In this document: in pieces, positions 16,782 to 25,667 of the stretch
How the letters are laid out: the number at the start of each line of letters is the position of its first letter
Position numbering within the stretch: position 1 is the first letter of the stretch
DNA from: Eubacteriales bacterium
Lineage (GTDB): Bacteria > Bacillota > Clostridia > Monoglobales > UMGS1388
Direction: 5' to 3'
NCBI GenBank assembly: GCA_029004515.1
Contig: JAQVYH010000006.1
Coordinates: 1-52,539, forward strand
Length of the DNA stretch: 52,539 nucleotides
The notes under the pieces: model-generated
What the model was told of the DNA's origin: nothing
The model's input: only the letters and a program-made list of their open reading frames with translations
Database searches by the model: none
Program-made: the position numbers and the translations under genes

Positions 16782-19700
16782 ATGAGACAAATTAAAAGAT
16801 TATTATCACTTATTTTAATTATCTCTATGCTCACAGCTACCCTGGGGGCTATGACAGTATTCGCTGAAACAACATCAGTTTCGGTTCCTGTTACAATTTC
16901 CGGTGAATATCAGGGAACAAATCACTGGGCAAATGCTACATACACATTTGATGTAATTGATGGTGTAGCAAATGGATTTGGCTGGATTTCAAATGGAGAA
17001 TACAAGTTTATGTATTATCCAAACGAGGGTAAAATAAAAAACGCATCACAAGCATCATCATTTGCATTGGAAGAGGGTAAGTCAATCCCTGAATTTATAG
17101 TAATTCCATATACAATTGACGGATTCAGAACTGACTATGCAAACTATGAGGCAAAGACTATTGCTGTAAGCGCTGCAAATACAAACTATTCTATTTTCAG
17201 AAATAATACAAGCGCAAATACAACTATAGTAATTCCTGAAGGGGTTACAGAGATTCCAAATAATGCTTTTGGTCAGAATAGTAAAGATAATAAAAAACAG
17301 ACCTTTGTTTTGCCGTCTACTTTAACCTCAATCGGTACGAACGGTTTCCAGCAGGGTTCATCTGGTGGATTATATCTTAATTTTGATATCCCAAGCGGAG
17401 TTGCAAGTATAGGCAGCGGCGCCTTTCAGAACTGTCGCTTTACTGATATCGTAATCCCAGTGGGCGTGAAAACTATTAATAGTAATATTTTTGCTTTCTG
17501 TTACAATCTTGCTAATGTAACCTTCAAGGGTGAAATTAGTAATTTAACAGGATTCAGAAAATGCAACGGTATTAAGACAATTACATTCGAGGGCAAGACT
17601 GCTCCGACTGTAGATGCTAATGCTTTCTATGAAGCAACAACTATTACTCCTACTATTTACTACCCTGCGAACGGTGTAGGATATACAGACGATGCTTTTA
17701 CAAGCAAGTTTGCCACGGGTACAATCTTTGAAAGGCTTCCCGGTGTTCCTGTTGCTGATAAGGTAACAGTTACAGGTGACAATATCGTTGGCACTACACT
17801 TGTAGCATCATATGTATATGATGACCCTATGAAGAATGAGGAAAGTGGCTCTACAGGTACATGGGAAAGAGCAGATGATTATGCATTTAAAACTAATGTA
17901 GAAACAATAAAAACTGTTAATGTTTCAGCTGCAACAGGCTCTACATACACTCTTACAGATACAGATGATAACAAATACATCCGTTTTACAGTTACTCCCC
18001 GTAATGCAGCTGCAGAGATGAATGTGGGAGAACCTGTATACTTTGTATTCGGTCAGAAGATTCGTAAGCCTCAGACAAAACCTGTTGTAGCATTAACTGC
18101 ACCAAGTGTAGGCTACAAGGCTTATGTAGATTCAGAAGTTACATTCTCTGCAACAGCAACCTGTGATAATACAACAATTACAAAGGTTGAATTCTATGCG
18201 AATGATAATGTAATTGCCTCGTCACTTGAAGCTCCATTTACTGCTAAATGGATACCAACAGTTGATGGTGACTACAACGTATATGCAAAGGCGACTAATG
18301 CCCTTGGGGAAAGCACCTCAACAGAGCAAGTTGCAATTAAGATTTATTCTCTTTCAGAATCTATCGAGCCTGTATTGGCTTCAAAGTGGAGTTATGACTT
18401 TAATGACTTTACTTCAACCAACACATTCACAAGTTATGAAGGACTTCCCGAAAAGTTTCCAAACTTCGGTAACTGGGCATCAACAATAACAAGTGCTCAT
18501 GGTCTTTTTGGCAAGGCAGATGATGACTACTTTATGGCGCTTAATTCTGCTGATGGCTCAAGTGAGACTGCAAGAGTATATATGAACCTTGATAATATGG
18601 ACAGTGGCAACAATGTATATTATGCAGAGATGGATGTTGCTTTCTCTTCAACTGATGAAGCAAGACATTTCTTCACAATAAGAACATCAAGACTTCAACA
18701 TAATATATTTAGCTTTAACAGTAATGGTAATGTTTCTTATAATGATTCAACAGGTGGTCATTCCTTTGTTGATTCAAATGGGAATGCTGTTAAGTATGAA
18801 GCTAATAAGTGGTATCATATCGGCGTTGTTCTTGACTTTAAGAATACCGAGGTTACATTCCACCTTTCATATGATGATGAGGATATTACTGTAAAGACAA
18901 TCCCTGTTGACCCAACCTGCTTTGACTACACAAGTGAAATCTCCACAAGAGGTATTCATAGCAGTGGTAAGCAGTATGGCGTAGTATATATGGACAATAT
19001 GGCTTGCGGACAGGTTCAGGAGTCATATGTAAATGCTGTTATCGAAACTCCAACAAGAGGTTCATACCTTTCCGGTAAGGCTATAAGCTTTAAAGGCTAT
19101 GCTAAGGATTCAAGAGGTAAGAATATCCAAAAGGTAGAAATCTATGGTAATGGCGTACTTATTGGTGAGGCATCGAGCGGACAATTTAATATAAGCAACA
19201 CTATCCAGCCTGGTAATTATGCAATCATTGCAAAGGCAATTAGTGAAGATGGCCTTGTAGGTTATTCCAATACAGTTAATATTACAGTAAGCAGTGTGGT
19301 TCTCTCTGATGTATTTGCAGATAATATGGTTCTTCAAAGAAATCGTGACCTCCGCATTGCAGGTACCGGCTCAAATGGTACAATTGTTACAGTTAAACTC
19401 CTTAACGAAACAAGAAGCACAACTATTGAAAATGGCAAATGGGAAGTAATGCTTCCACCACAGCCTACAACAAAGAGCACATCTCTTATAGTTTCTGCTG
19501 ATGGTGTAGATACTGTATTTAGTAATGTTGCAATCGGTGAGGTTATCCTTTGCACCGGTCAGTCCAACATGGCATATGCTCTTAATAAGTTCTCGGGTCT
19601 AATCAGTGAGGCTGACCAGGCGTATGATGATATCAGACTCTTCAAGCAGGGCTCAACACAGACAACTTCCCCTCAGACAAATATCCCTGATGGCAGATGG

Positions 19701-21236
19701 ACTAAGGCAACACAGGTAGAGTCAACATCATTCTCAGGCATAGGTTACCTTTTAGGTAAGCTTTATTACTTGGCAGAAAATGGTGAGGTTCCTGTAGGTC
19801 TTGTCTATGCAGCTCATGGCGGCTCAAGCATTAATGTCTGGGTTCCAAACAATGGATATTTGTATGACCCTGATAATAAAGCATCAAGAACAACCAATAC
19901 ATTCTATAATAAGATGATTGCACCATTCACATCTACAACGATTGGACATGTTTTCTGGTATCAGGGCTGTGCTAATACATATTTAAGCAATAACTATGAA
20001 AAACTTCTTACTTCATATATTGATAGCTATCGAGAAGAATTCAATGATGATAAAATGGACTTTATTATTGTTCAGCTTCCAAGATTTGATTTTGAAAGCA
20101 GTTATAAGACAAAGGCAAGAACAGCTACTGGCGTAAGAGATGGCGAATGGAATGTCTCCCAGTATGTTGATGATGTTGCAACTGTAGTGTCTATCGATTG
20201 TGGTGAACCTGGAAATATCCATCCAAATGATAAGCTGCCAATCGCACAGAGAGCAGCTCTTGCACTTCGTCATTTTGTTAAGCCAAATGATACATCAATC
20301 ATATGGCAGAGTCCATCATATGTTTCAAACACCGTTGCAGACGGCAAGATGACTATCTCCTTCAAGAATATTGCAGGTGGACTTAAGAGTGCAGACGGAC
20401 AGGCTCTCCGTGGATTTAAGGTAGCCGGTGATGATGGTGTTTATGCAGACGCAGTGGCAACAATTGTTTCTGATACAGTGGTTGTCGATGTTTCTTCTGT
20501 TGTAGGTACACCATCTGTAAGATATGCTTGGGAGAGTGTACCAACACTTGGTGGTGCATATACAGTAGTAAATCTTGTTGGTGGTACAGGTCTTACTGTT
20601 GCTCCATTTAGAACAGATACAGGCAGATATCACTTTAAGGTGGAAGCGGACGGCACAGTTACAGGAGTGTACAACTATACTCCAATGGTTAGAAAGATTA
20701 CTGCATCAGACCTTGCTGAGGGTAAGGTAATAATCACAGTTAATGCAAGAGATTATGATGATACAATCGCTACTGTTGAAGTTTTTGCAAATGGTGGTTC
20801 AATTGGATTTGCAACACCTATAGAGGGTACAACTCTTTATGCTATAGATTGGGAGGGTGCAACAGTTGGTACTCATACATTCTACGCTATTGCAACAGAT
20901 AGTGCAGGCGCAACATCAATCAGCAGAGATGCATCACTTGGTACAACTACAGCTGATCCAAGACAGTATACTTTAACTATTGCTGATCAGTCCCTAGTTT
21001 CATTAACAGGAACTTTTGGTACAGGTATCACAGCAACAGCTAAAGACTTTGCAGGACAGAACCTTATCATTGCTGCATACAACGGCAATATCCTTATAAA
21101 GACAAAGATTTCTGACCAAGCAACTGTTTCTTTAACAAGTGAGGAACTTGAAGGTGCAACAATTGTAAAGACATTCCTCTTTGTGGATATGTCAAAAATA
21201 CAGCCTGTTACAACTCCAGCAGTGTTAAAGAAGTAA
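16782..21236 (+). CDS. Giant secreted LRR / Ig-like / sialate-O-acetylesterase protein
   Basis: A 1484-residue extracellular protein. Order of parts: signal peptide (about 1-29); BspA-type LRR_5 repeats (about 145-310, e.g. TIVIPEGVTEIPNNAFGQ); bacterial Ig-like domain (about 430-525, VEFYANDNVIASS); LamG-like jelly roll (about 535-745); second Ig-like domain (about 750-840); SGNH sialate O-acetylesterase domain (about 845-1165) with nucleophile GQSNM (Ser about 926), GYLLGK, FWYQGCAN and catalytic Asp/His in NIHPNDK (about 1146); and C-terminal Ig-like modules. It probably removes acetyl groups from sialic acids or acetylated plant glycans. No SLH, LPXTG or dockerin was found, so retention at the surface is unclear. 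The ribosome binding site abuts ATG 16782, so an ATT start at 16791 is possible. Confidence 0.85.
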   Translation: MRQIKRLLSLILIISMLTATLGAMTVFAETTSVSVPVTISGEYQGTNHWANATYTFDVIDGVANGFGWISNGEYKFMYYPNEGKIKNASQASSFALEEGKSIPEFIVIPYTIDGFRTDYANYEAKTIAVSAANTNYSIFRNNTSANTTIVIPEGVTEIPNNAFGQNSKDNKKQTFVLPSTLTSIGTNGFQQGSSGGLYLNFDIPSGVASIGSGAFQNCRFTDIVIPVGVKTINSNIFAFCYNLANVTFKGEISNLTGFRKCNGIKTITFEGKTAPTVDANAFYEATTITPTIYYPANGVGYTDDAFTSKFATGTIFERLPGVPVADKVTVTGDNIVGTTLVASYVYDDPMKNEESGSTGTWERADDYAFKTNVETIKTVNVSAATGSTYTLTDTDDNKYIRFTVTPRNAAAEMNVGEPVYFVFGQKIRKPQTKPVVALTAPSVGYKAYVDSEVTFSATATCDNTTITKVEFYANDNVIASSLEAPFTAKWIPTVDGDYNVYAKATNALGESTSTEQVAIKIYSLSESIEPVLASKWSYDFNDFTSTNTFTSYEGLPEKFPNFGNWASTITSAHGLFGKADDDYFMALNSADGSSETARVYMNLDNMDSGNNVYYAEMDVAFSSTDEARHFFTIRTSRLQHNIFSFNSNGNVSYNDSTGGHSFVDSNGNAVKYEANKWYHIGVVLDFKNTEVTFHLSYDDEDITVKTIPVDPTCFDYTSEISTRGIHSSGKQYGVVYMDNMACGQVQESYVNAVIETPTRGSYLSGKAISFKGYAKDSRGKNIQKVEIYGNGVLIGEASSGQFNISNTIQPGNYAIIAKAISEDGLVGYSNTVNITVSSVVLSDVFADNMVLQRNRDLRIAGTGSNGTIVTVKLLNETRSTTIENGKWEVMLPPQPTTKSTSLIVSADGVDTVFSNVAIGEVILCTGQSNMAYALNKFSGLISEADQAYDDIRLFKQGSTQTTSPQTNIPDGRWTKATQVESTSFSGIGYLLGKLYYLAENGEVPVGLVYAAHGGSSINVWVPNNGYLYDPDNKASRTTNTFYNKMIAPFTSTTIGHVFWYQGCANTYLSNNYEKLLTSYIDSYREEFNDDKMDFIIVQLPRFDFESSYKTKARTATGVRDGEWNVSQYVDDVATVVSIDCGEPGNIHPNDKLPIAQRAALALRHFVKPNDTSIIWQSPSYVSNTVADGKMTISFKNIAGGLKSADGQALRGFKVAGDDGVYADAVATIVSDTVVVDVSSVVGTPSVRYAWESVPTLGGAYTVVNLVGGTGLTVAPFRTDTGRYHFKVEADGTVTGVYNYTPMVRKITASDLAEGKVIITVNARDYDDTIATVEVFANGGSIGFATPIEGTTLYAIDWEGATVGTHTFYAIATDSAGATSISRDASLGTTTADPRQYTLTIADQSLVSLTGTFGTGITATAKDFAGQNLIIAAYNGNILIKTKISDQATVSLTSEELEGATIVKTFLFVDMSKIQPVTTPAVLKK

Positions 21237-21249
21237 TTAAATAATAACT

Positions 21250-21283
21250 AAAGCCACTTTACTTTTTATGGTAAAGTGGCTTT
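21250..21283 (+). terminator. Terminator, left copy of a 34-bp duplication
   Basis: A 13-bp stem AAAGCCACTTTAC / GTAAAGTGGCTTT with loop TTTTTATG, 13 bp after the giant gene. The 34 bp recur at 21526-21559 with a single mismatch. This copy now lacks the trailing T-run, because the MITE follows directly. Confidence 0.8.
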
Positions 21284-21525
21284 CAGCGTGTCGATAAACC
21301 TATCGACACGCTGGCAGACTGCGAAAAAGAAAGTTAAATTCGGTATTTCCGACATCGTCGGCGTACGAGGGTACGGTAGAGGTCGGGAAGGGCGAAAGCA
21401 AGCAATGGCGTAGGTTTTTCGATAAAACCTACGCCATTATTATCTTAAATTATTATTTTATAGAAAAATTAATGCATAACCATTTTATATTTTGCTTGTG
21501 GTTGAACGACTTTTTCGACGGTCTG
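21284..21525 (-). mobile_element. MITE-like element, copy B
   Basis: Inverted copy of the element at 14653-14892. The terminal hairpin AGCGTGTCGATA/TATCGACACGCT occupies 21285-21312, then a 211-bp core (21315-21525) begins CAGACTGCGAAAAAG and ends CTTTTTCGACGGTCTG. The ends form an imperfect inverted repeat of about 20 bp. The internal palindrome AATGGCGTAGGTTT...AAACCTACGCCATT is intact. Core length equals copy A exactly, with most differences in the AT-rich segment around 21430-21490. Confidence 0.85.
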
Positions 21526-21561
21526 AAAGCCACTTTACTTTTTATGGTAAAGTAGCTTTTT
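21526..21561 (+). terminator. Terminator, right copy of the 34-bp duplication
   Basis: The same hairpin as at 21250-21283 with one stem mismatch (GTAGC for GTGGC), here followed by the original T-run (CTTTTTG). This arrangement suggests the ancestral terminator was duplicated when the MITE inserted. Confidence 0.8.
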
Positions 21562-21566
21562 GTTTG

Positions 21567-21595
21567 TTGACAATAAATAACAGGTCATATATAAT
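21567..21595 (+). promoter_or_regulatory. Perfect consensus promoter of the stalk-domain protein gene
   Basis: TTGACA (21567-21572), 17 bp, TATAAT (21590-21595), 31 bp before the ATG at 21627. Confidence 0.9.
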
Positions 21596-21626
21596 GAGAA
21601 TTACTTAAAAGAAAGGGCATATGTGT

Positions 21627-24092
21627 ATGAAAAAGTTATTGATTGTTTTAGCATTATTTATAGTATTATCTTCGGTAGTGGCTGTAGCAGTAGAGCCGGC
21701 ACAGATTAATTTTGAGCCTGATACATCAGGCAAGTTTATCTATTGTAATAACCGTGAGTTTATATTCAAATCAGACCTTGCAGATACATCCAATCGCAGT
21801 CCTCGTTTTATTATGAGCAATCACGATATGGAAGCGGGAAAATATGCAATGTTTCTTTCCCATGTTAATCGCACTGAGGTTAAAAATGCAGGTGGTTGGC
21901 TTATTACAGAGCCTGGCTTTGATGTGGAGCTTGATGTGCTTTTTCGAGCGAAGGAGGATACAACAATCCGCCTTACTGCAATGGGATTTGAAGTGCCAGA
22001 AAATAGTGAATATTATCTTAATGGTGAAACCTACACTCAGGAAAGCGAGTGGGGCTGCTTCGCCGCTTGGGCAAGTTATCTTGGTGTGACGGTTTCCCAA
22101 CAGGATTCAGGTCAGAAATATTCCCCCGTTCCATTTGAACCTGTGGAATTTCAGGTGAAGGCAGGGGAGGAGGTATGGCTTAGTTCATATATTCCAAACT
22201 ATCGTGAGGTGCCTTATTGCAGACCCGTTCATCTAATGGCAGACTTTGAGGTTGTATCAGGCAAAACGGATATCAATGTTGCAGCGCTTCGCTCAACAGG
22301 TATGATCGGGGATAGGAGTCGCTTTAATAAGTCGGCATCTTTCGGCTCATACATATTTGAAAGACAGCATAAAGGCATTGCAGACTCCCTTAATAAGGTG
22401 GATGCAAATCTTAATTTTTCCATAGACGATTCAATCGCCAATGGTGATAGCCTCCCTGTTATGGTTTATAATCAGCTTGCCCCAGAGGGAAATACGGTAT
22501 GGACCTGGTATACCAACCTTAACCCTCGTTCTGATATCTGGAATAAAAATAATGTTGCAGAGTCAGGTATGCTCTCGTTTAAATATTACGACCCATCCAA
22601 GCTTGGACGGTATGGTGATAATGTACCTGAGGAAGAAAGAGACCCTTACTGGTATTTTGATACCAAGCATTCTGACCGCACCACGTGGCCGGGCAGAGAT
22701 AGTGGCTATCTTAAGTTTGACTTTGTCCCCGGATATGAACTAAAAGAGGGAGACAAAGAGGATTACGCTGCAAGCCTTGGCAACTTTGGTGTTTTGCAGA
22801 ACTATCATATATCTGTTACAAATAACGGTTATATGGACCGCTACATCAATTACAACCTTAATACATCATCCAATAACCTTATTATCCTAAAAGACGAGAA
22901 TGGGGAAATTATGGAGCCATATCCTATTGTTAAGGGTACAGTTGGAGTGAAGGAAAGAGACACCCTTGCAAGTGTAAGACTCCCTGCACAAAAGACAACT
23001 AAATTCACCCTTACGGTAGTTCTCACAACCAATCATGTGGGCGGTATGGAAAACAACCTTACTATCACTGATAATGCTCGTCCTGTATCAGCATATACTA
23101 CACAATGCGAATACAATGTACGAGATAATAACTACACAGGCAGAGAATATATCAAGTGGCTTGATGGTGAGCTTATGTGCTCATACGATGGGCTTGATTG
23201 GACCCCTGCCCCAATGAATAAGGAAACCAAGGAGCTGTTTGAGGGTAAGTGGGGCGAGTTTGAATTTGTGTGGACTGGCGACGGATATCTTGCCAAGTCA
23301 GGCATATATGATGGAACTCCTTATTATACAGTTCAGGAGTTCTACAAAACAGTATATCTTTTAGATAAAAACTTTAATTTGATAGCATCAAAGAACTTTG
23401 GTTATTATCCTGACGATATGTCTGCCGGTGGCGGAATGTATTATGTGTCAGCAGGTACAAAGTATTATTCCAAGGATGGAGCTAATTGGGAACTTTTTGA
23501 TTCGCAGTATCAGCTGCCGTCTGTTAATTATAGCGGATATTATACAGCTATGAAGAAGGGTAAACTCCATATCTCGGTAGATGGTGTCAACTTCTTACCT
23601 GTATGGTTTGATAAGTTCAAGCCTTCATATATTGATAGCCTTGGTGATGTTTATTACTTCATAGATAATAATACAATCTACCTGTCTATGAAGGGCACAT
23701 ATTGGACACAGGTTAAGTGTGATGAGAAGATATCGTCAATCGGCAGAGTGGGAGGAAGTCTTCTTATTAATCATAAGACCTTAATCTCTATCCCAAGTCT
23801 AAGTAATGCCCCTGCAGTTTTGGCGGATAATAAATATTATGGCGGTGACGCGGTAATGGTTGATGGTAGCCTCTATCTCCCACTTCGTCAGGCAATGCAG
23901 TTCCTTAGTGCCGATGCTGTATGGCAGGATAATACAGCCTATGTGACGATTGGTGATAGTACTGCAGTCTTTAGCGACACAGATGGCAAATATATAGGTG
24001 GTAGCTTGTATGTTCCGCTTCGAGTAGTTACTGATAAGCTGAATATGAATATTACCTATAATGGTGAAAAAGACTTAGCTATAGTAGAGTAA
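21627..24092 (+). CDS. Secreted stalk-domain protein of unknown function
   Basis: About 821 residues. I start at ATG 21627 (GAAAGGG 9 nt upstream, MKKLLIVLALFIVL signal peptide) rather than ATG 21621. The first 480 residues are beta-rich with no recognised catalytic motif. The middle (about 500-710) contains repeated short beta-propeller-like strands (YYVSAGTKYYSKDGANWELF, KLHISVDGVNFLPVW, TIYLSMKGTYWTQV), each with 'W' after 'G.N' or 'G.', resembling sialidase/BNR-like blades. The last 90 residues are a copper-amine-oxidase-N-like stalk domain (VDGSLYLPLRQAMQFLSADAVW). This architecture suggests a wall-associated ligand-binding or carbohydrate-related protein, without firm assignment. Confidence 0.65.
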   Translation: MKKLLIVLALFIVLSSVVAVAVEPAQINFEPDTSGKFIYCNNREFIFKSDLADTSNRSPRFIMSNHDMEAGKYAMFLSHVNRTEVKNAGGWLITEPGFDVELDVLFRAKEDTTIRLTAMGFEVPENSEYYLNGETYTQESEWGCFAAWASYLGVTVSQQDSGQKYSPVPFEPVEFQVKAGEEVWLSSYIPNYREVPYCRPVHLMADFEVVSGKTDINVAALRSTGMIGDRSRFNKSASFGSYIFERQHKGIADSLNKVDANLNFSIDDSIANGDSLPVMVYNQLAPEGNTVWTWYTNLNPRSDIWNKNNVAESGMLSFKYYDPSKLGRYGDNVPEEERDPYWYFDTKHSDRTTWPGRDSGYLKFDFVPGYELKEGDKEDYAASLGNFGVLQNYHISVTNNGYMDRYINYNLNTSSNNLIILKDENGEIMEPYPIVKGTVGVKERDTLASVRLPAQKTTKFTLTVVLTTNHVGGMENNLTITDNARPVSAYTTQCEYNVRDNNYTGREYIKWLDGELMCSYDGLDWTPAPMNKETKELFEGKWGEFEFVWTGDGYLAKSGIYDGTPYYTVQEFYKTVYLLDKNFNLIASKNFGYYPDDMSAGGGMYYVSAGTKYYSKDGANWELFDSQYQLPSVNYSGYYTAMKKGKLHISVDGVNFLPVWFDKFKPSYIDSLGDVYYFIDNNTIYLSMKGTYWTQVKCDEKISSIGRVGGSLLINHKTLISIPSLSNAPAVLADNKYYGGDAVMVDGSLYLPLRQAMQFLSADAVWQDNTAYVTIGDSTAVFSDTDGKYIGGSLYVPLRVVTDKLNMNITYNGEKDLAIVE

Positions 24093-24095
24093 AAT

Positions 24096-24158
24096 AAAAA
24101 GACTTGTTCATTTACCCACTGCCGGATAAGGCAGTAATGGTTTTGAACAAGTCTTTTT
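24096..24158 (+). terminator. Terminator of the stalk-domain gene
   Basis: A 15-bp stem AAAAAGACTTGTTCA / TGAACAAGTCTTTTT with a 33-nt insert that itself contains a small hairpin ACTGCC...GGCAGT, followed by further T. It begins just past the stop codon. Confidence 0.8.
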
Positions 24159-24162
24159 TGAT

Positions 24163-24282
24163 TTATAGGAAATTGCGTACTAGCTGCGCAATTTCACGCT
24201 ACGGCGGAGTAAATCCGCCTACGCTTACCCTCGCGGGGCGAGAAGCTGCGTTCCAGAAAGCGCTACGCGACGGAACGCTTTT
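24163..24282 (+). repeat. Triple-hairpin repeat, copy 1
   Basis: A 120-bp repeat starting TTATAGGAAATTGCGTA. Three successive stems are visible: GAAATTGCG/CGCAATTTC (24169-24195), GGCGGA/TCCGCC, and GCGTTCC/GGAACGC ending in a T-run. Copy 2 lies at 45717-45830 in the same orientation with high identity over most of its length. It fills the gap between convergent genes and is not protein-coding. Confidence 0.85.
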
Positions 24283-24288
24283 GTATTG

Positions 24289-25650
24289 TTATAAATCCTT
24301 ACCGTTACTTTCGATAACTTTTTTGTACCAATAACCGCTATCTTTGATGATTCTCTTACCTGTTGGATAGTCCACATAGATAAGACCGAATCTATCTTTA
24401 TAGCCATTGCCCCATTCGTAGTTATCCATAAGTGACCAGGAGAAGTATGCATCAACATCTGCGCCCATATCCGTTGCATCACGCAGAGCACGGATATAAC
24501 GATGGAGGAAGTTAATTCTATTCGGGTCGTGAACCTTTCCATCAAGGGAGATTGCATCGTGACAGGACATTCCGTTTTCTGTAATAACTACAGGGAGCTT
24601 ATATCTTTCGTATAAGAATATCGCACACCATTTAAGCGCCTCAGGTGTCACATCCCAACCGATTGCTGTGCGTGGGAAGCCTTCTGGAAATGGAGGTATA
24701 ACAGGATTGCCATCCTGATCAGTTGTAGCAGGGTAACCACTGTAAGTATTCATTCCCATAAAATCAAGGGGTTGACAAATTGTCTTCATATCATCCTGCC
24801 AACCCTCTGGAAGATGCTCCTCAAAAAGGTCAATAAGTTCCTTCGGATATTTACCAAATACAACAGGGTCCATCCACCAAGCAGGGCTCCATGCGCAGCC
24901 ATGTGATTCACGCTTCATAGGCCAGCTTAGTATTCTTGCGGCATCAATATCTGATTGCTTGCTTTCGTCAACAGGATAGGCAAAGCTGTTGTTTGGTGCA
25001 TAGCCTACTCTAATAGTCTGCCTCGCATTTTCACGGAGCACCTTAACTCCAAGTCCGTGGGCGATAAGTACATTATGACCTATTCTTGTAACGTCCCTTG
25101 GTGATGATTTCAGCCCGGGAGCCTGACTGCCTGTTACATATCCAAGTCCAACAAAGCATATAGGCTCGTTGAATGTAATAAAATTCTTAACTCTGTCAGA
25201 GAAGTTTTCTGCTACAGTCTTAGCATATTCTTCAAACCACTTTGGACTTTCAGGATTAAGCCATCCGCCCTTTTCAAAAAGTGCCTGTGGGTAGTCCCAA
25301 TGATAAAGTGTGATATAAGGCTCAATGCCGGCATCTATAAGCTCATTTATAAGGTTGTTGTAAAATTCAATTCCCTTTGGATTGATTTTGCCTGTGCCTT
25401 CGGGTAAGATTCTTGCCCAAGAAAGCGAGAATCTATATGCCTTAAGACCGATTTCCTTCATCAGGGCAACGTCTTCTTTATAGCGATGGTAGTGGTCACA
25501 AGCAACATCGCCTGTGTGACCATTATATATTTTCCCTTCTGTATGGCTGAAAGTGTCCCATATATTAAGACCCTTTCCATCTTCAAATGCTGCACCTTCT
25601 ATCTGGTATGACGCTGTTGCAGCACCCCATGTAAAATTATCCTTGAACAT
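24289..25650 (-). CDS. bglA: Glycoside hydrolase family 1 beta-glucosidase
   Basis: A 453-residue cytoplasmic GH1 enzyme hydrolysing beta-glucosides (or related beta-glycosides). The N-terminal signature FTWGAATASYQIEGA is at about 6-20, the acid/base Glu162 is in TFNEP, and the nucleophile Glu358 is in VITENGM. Length and all barrel motifs are standard, and no phospho-sugar-specific signature is obvious. GGGAGAG lies 10 nt before the ATG, inside the end of the upstream lipoprotein region (17-bp gap), so the two are co-transcribed. Confidence 0.95.
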   Translation of the reverse strand: MFKDNFTWGAATASYQIEGAAFEDGKGLNIWDTFSHTEGKIYNGHTGDVACDHYHRYKEDVALMKEIGLKAYRFSLSWARILPEGTGKINPKGIEFYNNLINELIDAGIEPYITLYHWDYPQALFEKGGWLNPESPKWFEEYAKTVAENFSDRVKNFITFNEPICFVGLGYVTGSQAPGLKSSPRDVTRIGHNVLIAHGLGVKVLRENARQTIRVGYAPNNSFAYPVDESKQSDIDAARILSWPMKRESHGCAWSPAWWMDPVVFGKYPKELIDLFEEHLPEGWQDDMKTICQPLDFMGMNTYSGYPATTDQDGNPVIPPFPEGFPRTAIGWDVTPEALKWCAIFLYERYKLPVVITENGMSCHDAISLDGKVHDPNRINFLHRYIRALRDATDMGADVDAYFSWSLMDNYEWGNGYKDRFGLIYVDYPTGKRIIKDSGYWYKKVIESNGKDL

Positions 25651-25667
25651 TCCAAATCAACTCTCCC

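Larger units (their letters stand above)
21237..21626. other. Intergenic region with duplicated terminator, MITE copy B and promoter
   Basis: This 390-bp non-coding stretch consists of a terminator hairpin (21250-21283), MITE copy B (21284-21525), a second copy of the same terminator (21526-21560) and the promoter of the next gene (21567-21595). Little sequence is left unexplained. Confidence 0.8.

Noticed and set aside
14653..21525. Composite transposon carrying the acyl-CoA synthetase and esterase genes
   Set aside because: The flanking elements encode no transposase and only copy B has a flanking duplication. Two independent MITE insertions are the simpler reading.
24104..24334. Small ORF over the triple-hairpin repeat (and its twin at 45727-45924)
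   Set aside because: Both translate the same palindromic repeat (CAISRYGGVNPP) and have no ribosome binding site; they are repeat artefacts.
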